Part shown: one piece after another, positions 25,025-33,658 of the stretch
How the letters are laid out: every line of letters begins with the position of its first letter
Numbering within the stretch: position 1 is the first letter of the stretch
Source: an uncultured Gammaproteobacteria bacterium
GTDB taxonomy: Bacteria > Pseudomonadota > Gammaproteobacteria > Poriferisulfidales > GCA-002705445
NCBI GenBank assembly: GCA_913050095.1
Contig: CAJXAV010000011.1
Coordinates: 1 to 36,519, forward strand
DNA length: 36,519 nucleotides
Reading direction: 5' to 3'
Notes under the pieces: generated by a model
Told to the model about the DNA's origin: nothing
Seen by the model: the letters and a program-made list of their open reading frames with translations, nothing else
Databases searched by the model: none
Position numbers and translations under genes: made by a program

Positions 25025-28000
25025 ATGGCCAATAGCAAAATAAAAGAGAAATTACACTCATATTTTAATAATTCCCAATCAAAGGTATTTGACGGGCTTA
25101 GCTATTCGTCAGATTCACTATTCATATATGAGCAAAAATACGATAAAAAATTAGTAATAGTAAAAAATAATAATGAAGGCAAAAGAATATATAAAGAAAT
25201 AAAATTTTATGAGAAAGATGATGATGAGAAAGAAATAATTTTTATACCTGGAACAGAAGAAATGCCATATGACATGGTTAATTCAGATAAGTATTTAAGC
25301 TCAAGTAAAAATTTAAATCTAATTAAACTAATAAATTCCAAATCAAAATACATAACTGTTATAACAACAATAAAAAACTTAAAAAAGAAATTAATTCCTA
25401 AAGAAATACTTATAAATGAAACTATATTATTAAAAGAAGGTTTAGATTTAAACATAAATAATTTAAAAGAAAATCTTTCAAGTATAGGCTACATAAATAA
25501 TCCTCAAGTAAATTTTCAAGGAGAATTTTCAATTAGAGGCGCAATAATTGATATATTTCCAGGTGGGTATCAATACCCTATTCGAATTGACTTAAATGAT
25601 ATTCAAATTGAAACAATAAAATATTTTAATACTGAAACGCAAATATCATACGACAATTTACAATGTAAAAAAATATTTATTACTCCTATCAATAATATTA
25701 TTTGTAGAAAATCTAATATAATCAATTTTAGAAAAAAATTTAGAGAGCTATTTGAAGGCAATCCAAATAATAATGAAATATATACAAATATCAGTAATAA
25801 TATAATTCCTCAGGGGTTCAATAACTTCTTTCCACTTTTATTTGAAAATACAAACAACATATTTGATTATCTTCAAAGTTTTCATAATATATTTATTTAT
25901 GACGCAATATATAATCAAATAAATGATTATAATGATCAAATTGATGAAAGATTTGAAGACCTTACAGAAAATGGAGAAAAGGTTCTGAGTAAAGAATTGT
26001 TATATACTAAAAATAATTTCATACTTGATGAAATAAATAAAAAAAATATCACAAAAATTTACAATCAAAAAACACTAGATAAAGATTCATTCAATTACAA
26101 TATCTCAGCTGTACCCGATATTTCTTTCAAGCCTTTTCTAGATAAACCATTGCAAAACTTAGAAAGCTATATAGAAAATTTATCATGCGTTATATTATTC
26201 TGTAATAATGAAAATAAAATTACTCAAATTGAAGATATTTTTAAGATTCATAAGATTATTTATAAAAAAATTGAGTCTTTAGATAATGCTGAGTTTTCTA
26301 CAGATAAATTTTACATTATCAATGGGTCACTAAGAGATTCATTTAAAATTAACGATATTGGCGTTTCTTTTATTAATATAAAAGATATTATAAAAGATAA
26401 AGTAAAACAGCACAGCAATAAGAGAAATCCTAAATCTAATTTTTTTATTGATCAATTAAAAAACCTTGAAATTGGCTCACCTGTAGTTCATGAGATTCAT
26501 GGTATTGGACGATATGATGGCCTTAAACATCTTAAATCAGCAGGTATTAGCAATGAGTACCTTACAATTTTATATGAAGATAATGATAAATTATATGTTC
26601 CAGTTTCATCTCTACATTTAGTAAATAAATATAATACAGTTGAGGATGAAACCGCTCCACTTCACAAGCTTGGTGGTACTTCATGGGGATCGGCAAAAAA
26701 GAAAGCGACAAAAAAAGCATATGATATTGCTGCAGAGCTTCTTGAAATAAATGCAAAACGAGCACTCAAAAAAACCATAAAATATGATTTGAATGAGTTT
26801 GAATATAATCAATTTTCTAGCGAATTTATTTATGATGAGACTGAAGATCAAAAGAATGCTATTTCTGATGTGATATCAGATTTAACTTCTGAGAAACTTA
26901 TGGATAGGCTAGTATGTGGAGATGTTGGTTTTGGTAAAACAGAAATTGCACTAAGGGCAGCTTTTATATGTGCTTCTAATTTAAAACAGGTTGTTGTTTT
27001 AGCTCCAACAACACTCCTCGCAGAACAACATGAAAAAACATTTTTAGATAGATTTAAAAATTGGCCTTTTAATATTAGATGTTTGTCAAGATTCAAATCA
27101 AAAAAAGAACAAGAAAAAATCACATCAGAAATAAAATCAGGTCATTGTAATATTATTATTGGAACTCATAGAGCTATACAAAAAGATATAGAATATCAAT
27201 CTATAGGGTTACTTATAATAGACGAAGAACAAAAGTTTGGCGTTAAACATAAAGAATTTTTGAAAAAACTAAAAAATGAAATTAATGTTCTTACTCTTAC
27301 AGCGACTCCAATACCTAGGACATTAAATATGTCGTTAGGAGGCTTAAGAGACTTAAGTATTATTGCAACATCACCGGAAAATAGAATTCCGATAAAGACA
27401 TATACATCAAACTGGAAAAATACAGTTATAAAAGAAGCATGTGATAGAGAAATAAATAGAGGCGGACAAATATTTTTTCTTCATAATAGAGTTAAAGATA
27501 TAAACTATATATACAATGAACTTCAAGAATTAATGCCATCTTATTCTATAAAAATTGCACATGCACAAATGAACCCTTCGCAACTAGAAAAAATAATTCT
27601 AGAATTTTATAATAGAAAATTTAATATACTTTTATCTACAACTATTATTGAAAATGGTATTGATATTGCAAATGCTAATACAATTATAATTAATAAGGCA
27701 GATAAATTCGGCTTGTCGCAACTTCATCAAATTAGAGGACGTGTTGGTAGGAGTGATAAACAAGCATACTGTTATTTATTAGTGCCTGATAAAAACTGTA
27801 TAACTGAAAACGCAAAAAAAAGGTTACAAGCTTTAGAGAATTTAGAAGATCTTGGTTCTGGATTTTCAATAGCTTCAAGAGATTTAGAAATAAGAGGAGC
27901 TGGAGCACTTTTAGGTGAGTCGCAGAGTGGGGATATTCAAGAAATAGGTTTTTCTTTATATAATAGAATTCTGTCAAAAGCTATATCTTCTCTAAAATCA

Positions 28001-28468
28001 GGTAAAATACCAAATTTAGACCACCCACTAGATACGATAACTGAGGTTGATATTAATGAGATAGCAGTTATACCAGAAAATTATATAAATGATGTTAATC
28101 AAAGATTAATTATGTATAAAAAGATAGCAAATGCTGAGAGTGCAGAACAAATTGATAACATAGTCCTTGAATTAATAAACCGATTTGGCAACCTGCCAGA
28201 AGAAATAAATAACTTAATAGATATTACAAAAATGAAGATAAAATACTCAAAAATTGGGATAAAAAAATTATTAGTATCTAAGGATAAGCTAAGAATAGCT
28301 TTCCAAGAAAACTCAAATATTAATCACGAAAAACTAATAAAGTTTATTAATAATAGTCATAATAATGTATCATTTACAAAAGATAATACATTAATATATA
28401 AAAAAGATTTTAAGGATATAAGAGATAAAAAAATAGTAATAGCAAACATAATAGAGAGTATAAAATGA
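25025..28468 (+). CDS. mfd: Transcription-repair coupling factor Mfd
   Basis: Mfd removes RNA polymerase stalled at DNA lesions and recruits UvrA. The 1147-residue protein matches E. coli (1148). Domains in order: a UvrB-like N-terminal module (IFIPGTEEMPYD and YINNPQVNFQGEFSIRG regions), a polymerase-interacting CarD-like domain from about 480 (GSPVVHEIHGIGRYDG), and the RecG-like translocase. The translocase has Walker A GDVGFGKTE near 631, DEEQ near 732, TATPIPRTLNMS near 758, and HQIRGRVGRS near 900. Then come the RGAGALLGESQSG motif near 957 and the C-terminal regulatory domain. Divergent from ccmA; its stop overlaps the next gene by 4 bp. Confidence 0.97.
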   Translation: MANSKIKEKLHSYFNNSQSKVFDGLSYSSDSLFIYEQKYDKKLVIVKNNNEGKRIYKEIKFYEKDDDEKEIIFIPGTEEMPYDMVNSDKYLSSSKNLNLIKLINSKSKYITVITTIKNLKKKLIPKEILINETILLKEGLDLNINNLKENLSSIGYINNPQVNFQGEFSIRGAIIDIFPGGYQYPIRIDLNDIQIETIKYFNTETQISYDNLQCKKIFITPINNIICRKSNIINFRKKFRELFEGNPNNNEIYTNISNNIIPQGFNNFFPLLFENTNNIFDYLQSFHNIFIYDAIYNQINDYNDQIDERFEDLTENGEKVLSKELLYTKNNFILDEINKKNITKIYNQKTLDKDSFNYNISAVPDISFKPFLDKPLQNLESYIENLSCVILFCNNENKITQIEDIFKIHKIIYKKIESLDNAEFSTDKFYIINGSLRDSFKINDIGVSFINIKDIIKDKVKQHSNKRNPKSNFFIDQLKNLEIGSPVVHEIHGIGRYDGLKHLKSAGISNEYLTILYEDNDKLYVPVSSLHLVNKYNTVEDETAPLHKLGGTSWGSAKKKATKKAYDIAAELLEINAKRALKKTIKYDLNEFEYNQFSSEFIYDETEDQKNAISDVISDLTSEKLMDRLVCGDVGFGKTEIALRAAFICASNLKQVVVLAPTTLLAEQHEKTFLDRFKNWPFNIRCLSRFKSKKEQEKITSEIKSGHCNIIIGTHRAIQKDIEYQSIGLLIIDEEQKFGVKHKEFLKKLKNEINVLTLTATPIPRTLNMSLGGLRDLSIIATSPENRIPIKTYTSNWKNTVIKEACDREINRGGQIFFLHNRVKDINYIYNELQELMPSYSIKIAHAQMNPSQLEKIILEFYNRKFNILLSTTIIENGIDIANANTIIINKADKFGLSQLHQIRGRVGRSDKQAYCYLLVPDKNCITENAKKRLQALENLEDLGSGFSIASRDLEIRGAGALLGESQSGDIQEIGFSLYNRILSKAISSLKSGKIPNLDHPLDTITEVDINEIAVIPENYINDVNQRLIMYKKIANAESAEQIDNIVLELINRFGNLPEEINNLIDITKMKIKYSKIGIKKLLVSKDKLRIAFQENSNINHEKLIKFINNSHNNVSFTKDNTLIYKKDFKDIRDKKIVIANIIESIK

Positions 28469-29136
28469 AAATAATAAAATTTTTAATTCTCATGCAGCTA
28501 ACATCATTATTGTATGCTGAAGAAATATCAAATGAATTAGATCAGCTGTTTCACGTAAAATTAATAATGATATCAAATAATAACTCTAACTATAGAGATT
28601 ATGTAGAAAACTATATTGATGAAAGATTTTTAAGTCCAAAAACAATAAAAATTGGAAGAAATAATTGTTTGATAAATGAAGATAATGTTTGCGTAAAATA
28701 CGACATGGATTATAAACTAGATAATTATAATGATTATGTTGAGCTATTAGATTCTGATGATGATATTCGTGTTTTAGAACATATCGAATGGATTCAGAAA
28801 ATTGGCAATATAAAGCATATTAAAATTAAAAATGGATACGATTATAGCCAAAGTATCATTGATGAAAAAATTTTTGTAAATGATTTTGATATTCTAAGCT
28901 CTGGAAAAATTACAAAATATGAAGGGTCCATCTTTTTTTCAAAAAAGGATTTTTATCAAATCAGTTTAGATCTATTCGAAAGAATGATAATGAAACCACC
29001 TGGATTTTTTTCAAATAATTTCTTAACCTCAAAAAAATATAAGATAATTCAAAAAATAAAGTTAAATAAAGTAAATTACATCGACAGAGAAAATTTCGGT
29101 ATAATCGTAAGCGTGAGTAAAGTGAAGGAAAATTAA
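28465..29136 (+). CDS. CsiV-like periplasmic protein
   Basis: A 223-residue exported protein: residues 1-18 are a signal peptide with a Leu-Tyr-Ala cleavage site. Its position directly after mfd with a 4-bp overlap is where gammaproteobacteria carry csiV (peptidoglycan-binding protein CsiV of Vibrio cholerae, which resists D-amino acids). The end of the mature protein, with NKVNYIDRENFGIIVSVSK, resembles the C-terminal segment of that family, and the start FHVKLIMIS fits its first strand. Two cysteines lie near residues 73 and 80. Sequence similarity is weak by eye, so the family call leans partly on context. Confidence 0.65.
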   Translation: MKIIKFLILMQLTSLLYAEEISNELDQLFHVKLIMISNNNSNYRDYVENYIDERFLSPKTIKIGRNNCLINEDNVCVKYDMDYKLDNYNDYVELLDSDDDIRVLEHIEWIQKIGNIKHIKIKNGYDYSQSIIDEKIFVNDFDILSSGKITKYEGSIFFSKKDFYQISLDLFERMIMKPPGFFSNNFLTSKKYKIIQKIKLNKVNYIDRENFGIIVSVSKVKEN

Positions 29137-30201
29137 TTACTCTTCTCTAATCTCAACTCTTGTAGGAAATGCTATTTCAGCACCTTCATTTTCAATTATA
29201 TCCCCAATTCTCATTAATATGTCTTGCTTGATCTCGTGGTACTTAACCCATTCTTTTGTGTTGGCATAAGTAATAATAAAAAAATCAATTGAACTATCAT
29301 TATAGCTATCAAAATTTACTATTGTTGTTTGCGAATGATCAATGTTTTCATGAGATAAAATCATGGATTTAACTTTGTCAACAATCGATGTCATTTTAGA
29401 TAAATCTTTATATCTTAAACCTATAACTTCTCTTATTCTTCTGTGAGTCATTCTTGATGGATTTTCAACGATAATATTCATAAAAACTGAGTTTGGAATA
29501 TATATAACATTCTTTCTAAAATTTCTTATAGAAGTTTGTCTCCAGCCGATATTTTCAACAGTGCCCTCAATTTCTCTATCTGGAGATCTTATCCAATCAC
29601 CTTTTCTAAAAGGCCTATCAAGATATATCATAAGTCCTCCAAAAAAATTTGCCAGCATATCTTTTGCGGCAAATCCGACTGCAACACCCCCTATTCCACC
29701 AAAAGCTAATACACCAGATATACTAAAACCAAAAGTTTGAAGAATTATTAGGCCAGAGGTTATTATTACAGAAAGTCTTATAATTTTTGTAATAGCCTCA
29801 TATGTAGCTTCATCAACATCAATATTATTTTTTTTATTATAATCTATCACAGCAACCTGAAAGTTCTTTGATATATTTAATAAAAATAAGGCAATAACAA
29901 AAATTAAACCTGCCTTTTTAACATTCATTAAAAAATCATGCGATATAGATAGTGCTTTCATATCATTATTAAAAGCTTCTAAAGTAAAAACAATTCCGAA
30001 TATCCACACAAGGATTGTAAATGGTCTGTACACCGAGTTTATAACACAATCATCCCACAAGTTATTAGTTTTGCTGAATTGTTTTTTTAGGCTGTTTAAT
30101 ATAAATCTTGTAACAATATTAATTAAAATAATAATAATTATTATTATTAAAAATTTTACTAACCAATGCTCTATATAAAAATTTTGTAGTATGTTATTCA
30201 T
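29137..30201 (-). CDS. MscS-family mechanosensitive ion channel
   Basis: The 354-residue protein has about five membrane helices (near residues 14-33, 55-80, 86-105, 140-160 and 167-195). The pore helix is Gly/Ala-rich (FGGIGGVAVGFAAKDMLANF) and is followed by the MscS beta domain with RPFRKGDWI, GTVENIGWRQTSIRN and YIPNSVFMNIIVENPSR. This is the layout of the larger MscS relatives such as YnaI, not of the three-helix MscS. It would open under hypo-osmotic tension. It ends directly against the csiV-like gene with no gap, convergent, and follows nagZ by 5 bp. Confidence 0.9.
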   Translation of the reverse strand: MNNILQNFYIEHWLVKFLIIIIIIILINIVTRFILNSLKKQFSKTNNLWDDCVINSVYRPFTILVWIFGIVFTLEAFNNDMKALSISHDFLMNVKKAGLIFVIALFLLNISKNFQVAVIDYNKKNNIDVDEATYEAITKIIRLSVIITSGLIILQTFGFSISGVLAFGGIGGVAVGFAAKDMLANFFGGLMIYLDRPFRKGDWIRSPDREIEGTVENIGWRQTSIRNFRKNVIYIPNSVFMNIIVENPSRMTHRRIREVIGLRYKDLSKMTSIVDKVKSMILSHENIDHSQTTIVNFDSYNDSSIDFFIITYANTKEWVKYHEIKQDILMRIGDIIENEGAEIAFPTRVEIREE

Positions 30202-30206
30202 TTATT

Positions 30207-31247
30207 TTATAATTTAATTTCTATTTGTTTTTTTTCTTGTATCTTCGTAAGCATTTCTTTAATTTTAATTCTTTTTTTATTTTTATTAAAATCATCAACT
30301 GTATTTTTTTTATTTAATTTCATAATCTTATTGCTTATAACTTCATCTATATTAATTTTAAAATTATCAATTATATTAACAACTTTGTTCCTGTTATTAC
30401 AAATGAATATGCAGTCACATCCCGCTTCTATTGATTTTAGTAAATTATCTCCTATATCACCAAATTTTTGTAGTGCTTTCATTGATAAATCATCTGAAAA
30501 AATTAAACCTTTGTACCTCAAGTCATTTCTTAATAACTTAAGCCATTTTTGAGATATTGTGGGTGGATATTTGTCTATATTTCTATAAAGTACATGCGAA
30601 GTCATTATCCCCTCAACATTATTATTTATTGCATTTTTGTATGGCATTATGTCTTGGCTGTATATAGTTTTAAGATCTCTATTGTCTTCAGGTAATTCAA
30701 CATGTGAATCTGTCTTTGCATATCCATGTCCTGGAAAATGTTTGCAAATACTAGAAATACCAGCACTCTTAGCACCTTTAATAAACTCATTTGCAAGTTC
30801 TGAGACTATTAACGGCTTTTCAGCAAAACATCTTCTATCCATTATGTTACTTCTTTTGTAATTTATATCTAATACAGGCATAGTATTTACATCTACACCC
30901 AATGATAATAATTCATAGCCTATTAACCATCCTAAATCTTTAGATAAATTTAAAGTCTCAGAAGGATCTGAATCATAACTTTCCCCAAAAACTTCTATTG
31001 AAGGTAAAGCTGTAAGTCCACTTTTAAACCGTTGTACCCTATCACCCTCTTGGTCAATATAAATTATTAACGATGGAGATCTTACTTTTTTTATATCAAG
31101 AATAAGTTTTTTTACCTGTGATATTGATAAAAAATTTCTTGAAAAAAGTATTACACCTCCTACATATGGATGAGACAATATCTCAATATCATCTTTTGAT
31201 AATTCTACATCATCAATATCTATTATTAGTCTTCCTAATTTCATCAA
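30207..31247 (-). CDS. nagZ: Beta-N-acetylhexosaminidase NagZ
   Basis: NagZ (glycoside hydrolase family 3) removes N-acetylglucosamine from anhydromuropeptides during cytoplasmic cell-wall recycling. The 346-residue protein has GGVILFSRN (30-38), DQEGDRVQRF (65-74), CKHFPGHG (168-175), the catalytic dyad segment TDSH (179-182), MTSHVLY and the nucleophile segment FSDDLSM (250-256). The second Gly of the usual DQEGGRV is Asp here. Met1 and Met2 are both possible starts. The C-terminal 50 residues are Lys-rich and poorly conserved. It lies upstream of the mscS-like gene on the same strand. Confidence 0.93.
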   Translation of the reverse strand: MMKLGRLIIDIDDVELSKDDIEILSHPYVGGVILFSRNFLSISQVKKLILDIKKVRSPSLIIYIDQEGDRVQRFKSGLTALPSIEVFGESYDSDPSETLNLSKDLGWLIGYELLSLGVDVNTMPVLDINYKRSNIMDRRCFAEKPLIVSELANEFIKGAKSAGISSICKHFPGHGYAKTDSHVELPEDNRDLKTIYSQDIMPYKNAINNNVEGIMTSHVLYRNIDKYPPTISQKWLKLLRNDLRYKGLIFSDDLSMKALQKFGDIGDNLLKSIEAGCDCIFICNNRNKVVNIIDNFKINIDEVISNKIMKLNKKNTVDDFNKNKKRIKIKEMLTKIQEKKQIEIKL

Positions 31248-31367
31248 CCAAACCTTTAAAAAATTTTTGATTCCCTAATATTATAATAATACAAATAATA
31301 TACATCTTACATAAAAATGATTATATAATATGGCTTAATCAGTAAATATCTTACGTAGGGACAAATA

Positions 31368-31766
31368 ATGGACAACATAACAGCCAAAGAAATGGTAAAA
31401 AAAGCAAAAAATAATCTTGAAGAATTAAACGTTCATGATGTAAAAAAAAAGCTAGTGTCAACTGACACGCACATTATAGATCTAAGAGATACTTCTGAAT
31501 TAATTGAAAATGGTATAATTCCCGGTTCTTATCACGCATCACGTGGCCATTTAGAATTTTTTGCTGACCCAACTTGTGAATACTATAGAGATTTTTTTGA
31601 TAAGGATAAAAACATAATTTTATATTGCCACTCTGGGGCAAGATCTGCGCTAGCATCAAAAACTCTTAAAGATATGGGTTACACAAAAATTTCACATATG
31701 AAGGGAGGCTTTAAAGCTTGGATGAAAGAAATTGGACTAATAGTTGATTTTGAACATAACTTTTAA
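31368..31766 (+). CDS. Rhodanese-like sulfurtransferase
   Basis: A 132-residue single rhodanese domain. It has IDLRDTSELIENGIIPGS (37-54), the active-site loop CHSGARS with Cys87, and the terminal HMKGGFKAW. The active loop of six residues after Cys fits sulfurtransferases, not Cdc25-like phosphatases. Residues 1-28 are a helical leader. No signal peptide is seen, so it is probably cytoplasmic. A GGGA ribosome binding site precedes the ATG. It stands alone, divergent from nagZ, 120 bp away; its sulfur donor and acceptor are unknown. Confidence 0.88.
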   Translation: MDNITAKEMVKKAKNNLEELNVHDVKKKLVSTDTHIIDLRDTSELIENGIIPGSYHASRGHLEFFADPTCEYYRDFFDKDKNIILYCHSGARSALASKTLKDMGYTKISHMKGGFKAWMKEIGLIVDFEHNF

Positions 31767-31797
31767 AATTAGCCCAAATAAAAACACGCAATCTTAT

Positions 31798-31950
31798 CTA
31801 ATTATTTTTACTATCAATTTCACTCTGAACTTTTTTTGTAATCTCTACAATTTGATCCAATTGCTCGTTGAGAGAATCAAGACTTTTACTTATAGAGAAT
31901 AAAATCAACATAATAACTATGCATATTATTGTCAAGATTACTATCATCAT
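31798..31950 (-). CDS. Small single-pass membrane protein, 50 residues, unknown function
   Basis: A short frame that begins MMIVILTIICIVIMLILF, a single membrane helix of about 18 residues, followed by a hydrophilic, heptad-like segment (SLDSLNEQLDQIVEITKKV) that could form a short coiled coil, and ends IDSKNN. A very strong Shine-Dalgarno sequence GGGAGG (31961-31956) lies 5 bases before the first ATG and 8 before the second, the best in the neighbourhood. I do not recognise the family. It is convergent with the rhodanese gene, 31 bp apart, and next to tRNA-Ser. The ribosome binding site and the ordered composition make it likely a real gene. Confidence 0.65.
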   Translation of the reverse strand: MMIVILTIICIVIMLILFSISKSLDSLNEQLDQIVEITKKVQSEIDSKNN

Positions 31951-31979
31951 TTTTTCCTCCCTAATACTTCGTTAAAATT

Positions 31980-32067
<88 letters not shown>

Positions 32068-32161
32068 TATTTATTTAATGGTCTTTTTAATATTCGTATA
32101 TATTTACAAGTGCGAAATAAAGCGTTAATGTATATATAAAATTAATTATGGAGCTTAATAT

Positions 32162-32848
32162 ATGAATAATAGCAATACAACAGTAAGAGAACAAGCAAGA
32201 ACCTCTATAACAAACAAAGTACTTAAAAATACTTACATTCTTTTGTCCGCTACACTAATTTTTAGTGCCTTTGCAGCTTTCACTAGCTATATGTTGAATG
32301 TAGCAATTGTTAACCCTTTCATTACTCTTGGATTGTACTTTTTAACATTGTACCTGACTACAAAAAATAAAAATAATGCATCAGGAATTTTTTGGGTATT
32401 TTGTTTAACAGGTGTGCTTGGCTTTACATTAGGCCCAATATTAAATCTTTATATCAATAATTTAAGTAATGGTGCAGAAATAGTAACAACAGCACTAATG
32501 TTAACAGGAATGATATTCCTTTCATTATCAGCATACGTTAATTATACCAAGAAAGATTTTAGCTTTATGGGTGGCTTCCTAACATCTGGCATAATTATTG
32601 CCTTTCTAGCTAGTATAGTTCTATTAATATCATCAATGATGGGATATTATTTTCCAATCATGATGCTTGGAATTTCAAGTCTTTTTGCTCTTTTAATGTG
32701 TGGGTTAATTCTTTTTCAAACTAGCGCAATAATTAATGGTGGTGAAACAAATTATGTAATGGCTACAGTAACTTTATATGTTTCAATTTATAATTTATTT
32801 ACTAGTTTACTACATATACTTATGTCATTTATGGGCGGCAATGATTAA
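32162..32848 (+). CDS. Bax inhibitor-1 (BI-1/YccA) family membrane protein
   Basis: The 228-residue protein has about seven hydrophobic helices with the BI-1 pattern. The first conserved segment is NKVLKNTYILLSATLIFSA, where an R/K-x-Y-LL motif is typical; then come a GFTLGPILNLY segment and the C-terminal NYVMATVTLYVSIYNLFTSLL. That last helix holds the Asp/Tyr-rich stretch usually written LYLDIINLF; here Asp is replaced by Val-Ser. YccA in E. coli modulates FtsH proteolysis; calcium leak activity is described for related proteins. It is 22 bp before the DUF4242 gene. Confidence 0.87.
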   Translation: MNNSNTTVREQARTSITNKVLKNTYILLSATLIFSAFAAFTSYMLNVAIVNPFITLGLYFLTLYLTTKNKNNASGIFWVFCLTGVLGFTLGPILNLYINNLSNGAEIVTTALMLTGMIFLSLSAYVNYTKKDFSFMGGFLTSGIIIAFLASIVLLISSMMGYYFPIMMLGISSLFALLMCGLILFQTSAIINGGETNYVMATVTLYVSIYNLFTSLLHILMSFMGGND

Positions 32849-32870
32849 ATAAAAAAAAATAGGAGAAAAA

Positions 32871-33143
32871 ATGCCAAAATTTATAATTGAAAGAGATATT
32901 CCAGATGCAGGATCTTTAACCACTGATGATCTTCAAGGGATCTCACAAAAATCTTGTTCAGTCTTAAAACAATTAGGAACAGAAATTCAATGGGTTGAAA
33001 GTTATGTGACTAAAGACAAGGTTTATTGTGTTTACATTGCACCAAATGAAGAGCTAATTAAAGAACATGCTAAAGAAGGTGGTTTTCCAGCAAATAAAAT
33101 TAGCGCTGTTACAAAAACAATTGACCCAACTACATCAGAATAA
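32871..33143 (+). CDS. DUF4242 small protein
   Basis: A 90-residue soluble protein with the DUF4242 pattern: KFIIERDIPDAGSLTTDDL at the start, the central QWVESYVTKDKVYCVYIAPNE and the AKEGGFPANKI segment at the end. The ferredoxin-like fold of this family includes a Streptomyces protein reported to bind nickel, but no clear role is known in gammaproteobacteria. A good AGGAG lies 7 bases before the ATG. It probably shares a transcript with the BI-1 family gene. It ends 4 bp from the convergent tlpA-like gene. Confidence 0.85.
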   Translation: MPKFIIERDIPDAGSLTTDDLQGISQKSCSVLKQLGTEIQWVESYVTKDKVYCVYIAPNEELIKEHAKEGGFPANKISAVTKTIDPTTSE

Positions 33144-33147
33144 TAAA

Positions 33148-33657
33148 TTATTTTATAATATTCTTAAAGAATTTAGTGAACTCAGAACTGTCCCACTCTT
33201 TTTCACCTTCAATTTTATAAATAATTTTTCCTGAGTCGTTTATAAGAAATGTAGTAGGAATTGCCTGAACGTTCCAGTCTGACAGTTCAATGTTCTCATC
33301 CAAGAGCACCAAGAAATCTATCGGGGCTTTTTCTTTAATAAATTTATTAACAACGCTTTTGTTTTGCCCAATATTTATTGCTATCATCGCAAAATTTTTA
33401 TTATTCTTAAATTCGTTATGCAAATTATTTAATGAAGGAAGTTCTCTAACGCAGGGAGCGCACCATGTAGCCCAAAAATTAACTAAGACAAATTTTCCCT
33501 TAAAATCATCTATACTAAAAATTTTACCTTCTAAATCCGGTATATTAAATTTAGTTTCAATATTATTTCCATCAAATTTAATCATAGGCTCGGAAAAATT
33601 CTCAGAGCATGATATAAGAAAAATAAATAATACTGCTATAAAAGGTTTTTTATTCAT
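33148..33657 (-). CDS. TlpA-like thioredoxin lipoprotein
   Basis: A 169-residue thioredoxin-fold protein with an N-terminal lipoprotein signal: hydrophobic core, then a Leu-Ile-Ser-Cys lipobox at Cys17. The redox site is WCAPC with Cys66 and Cys69, followed by the TlpA/ResA-type insertion and the cis-Pro loop in VQAIPTTFLI. It would be anchored in the membrane facing the periplasm. One base separates its start from the end of the di-haem protein gene, so the two are surely co-transcribed. A role in reducing haem-binding or copper-binding cysteines in this cluster is plausible, in line with TlpA reducing Sco proteins in other bacteria. Confidence 0.87.
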   Translation of the reverse strand: MNKKPFIAVLFIFLISCSENFSEPMIKFDGNNIETKFNIPDLEGKIFSIDDFKGKFVLVNFWATWCAPCVRELPSLNNLHNEFKNNKNFAMIAINIGQNKSVVNKFIKEKAPIDFLVLLDENIELSDWNVQAIPTTFLINDSGKIIYKIEGEKEWDSSEFTKFFKNIIK

Positions 33658-33658
33658 A

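Noticed and set aside
26562-27977. Several antisense frames of 67-91 codons inside mfd
   Set aside because: They are shadows of the conserved mfd frame, with no ribosome binding sites or recognisable domains.
31301-31329. Perfect TATAAT at 31324-31329 upstream of the rhodanese gene as a promoter
   Set aside because: No -35 box at 15-18 bp spacing; in DNA this AT-rich the hexamer occurs often by chance.
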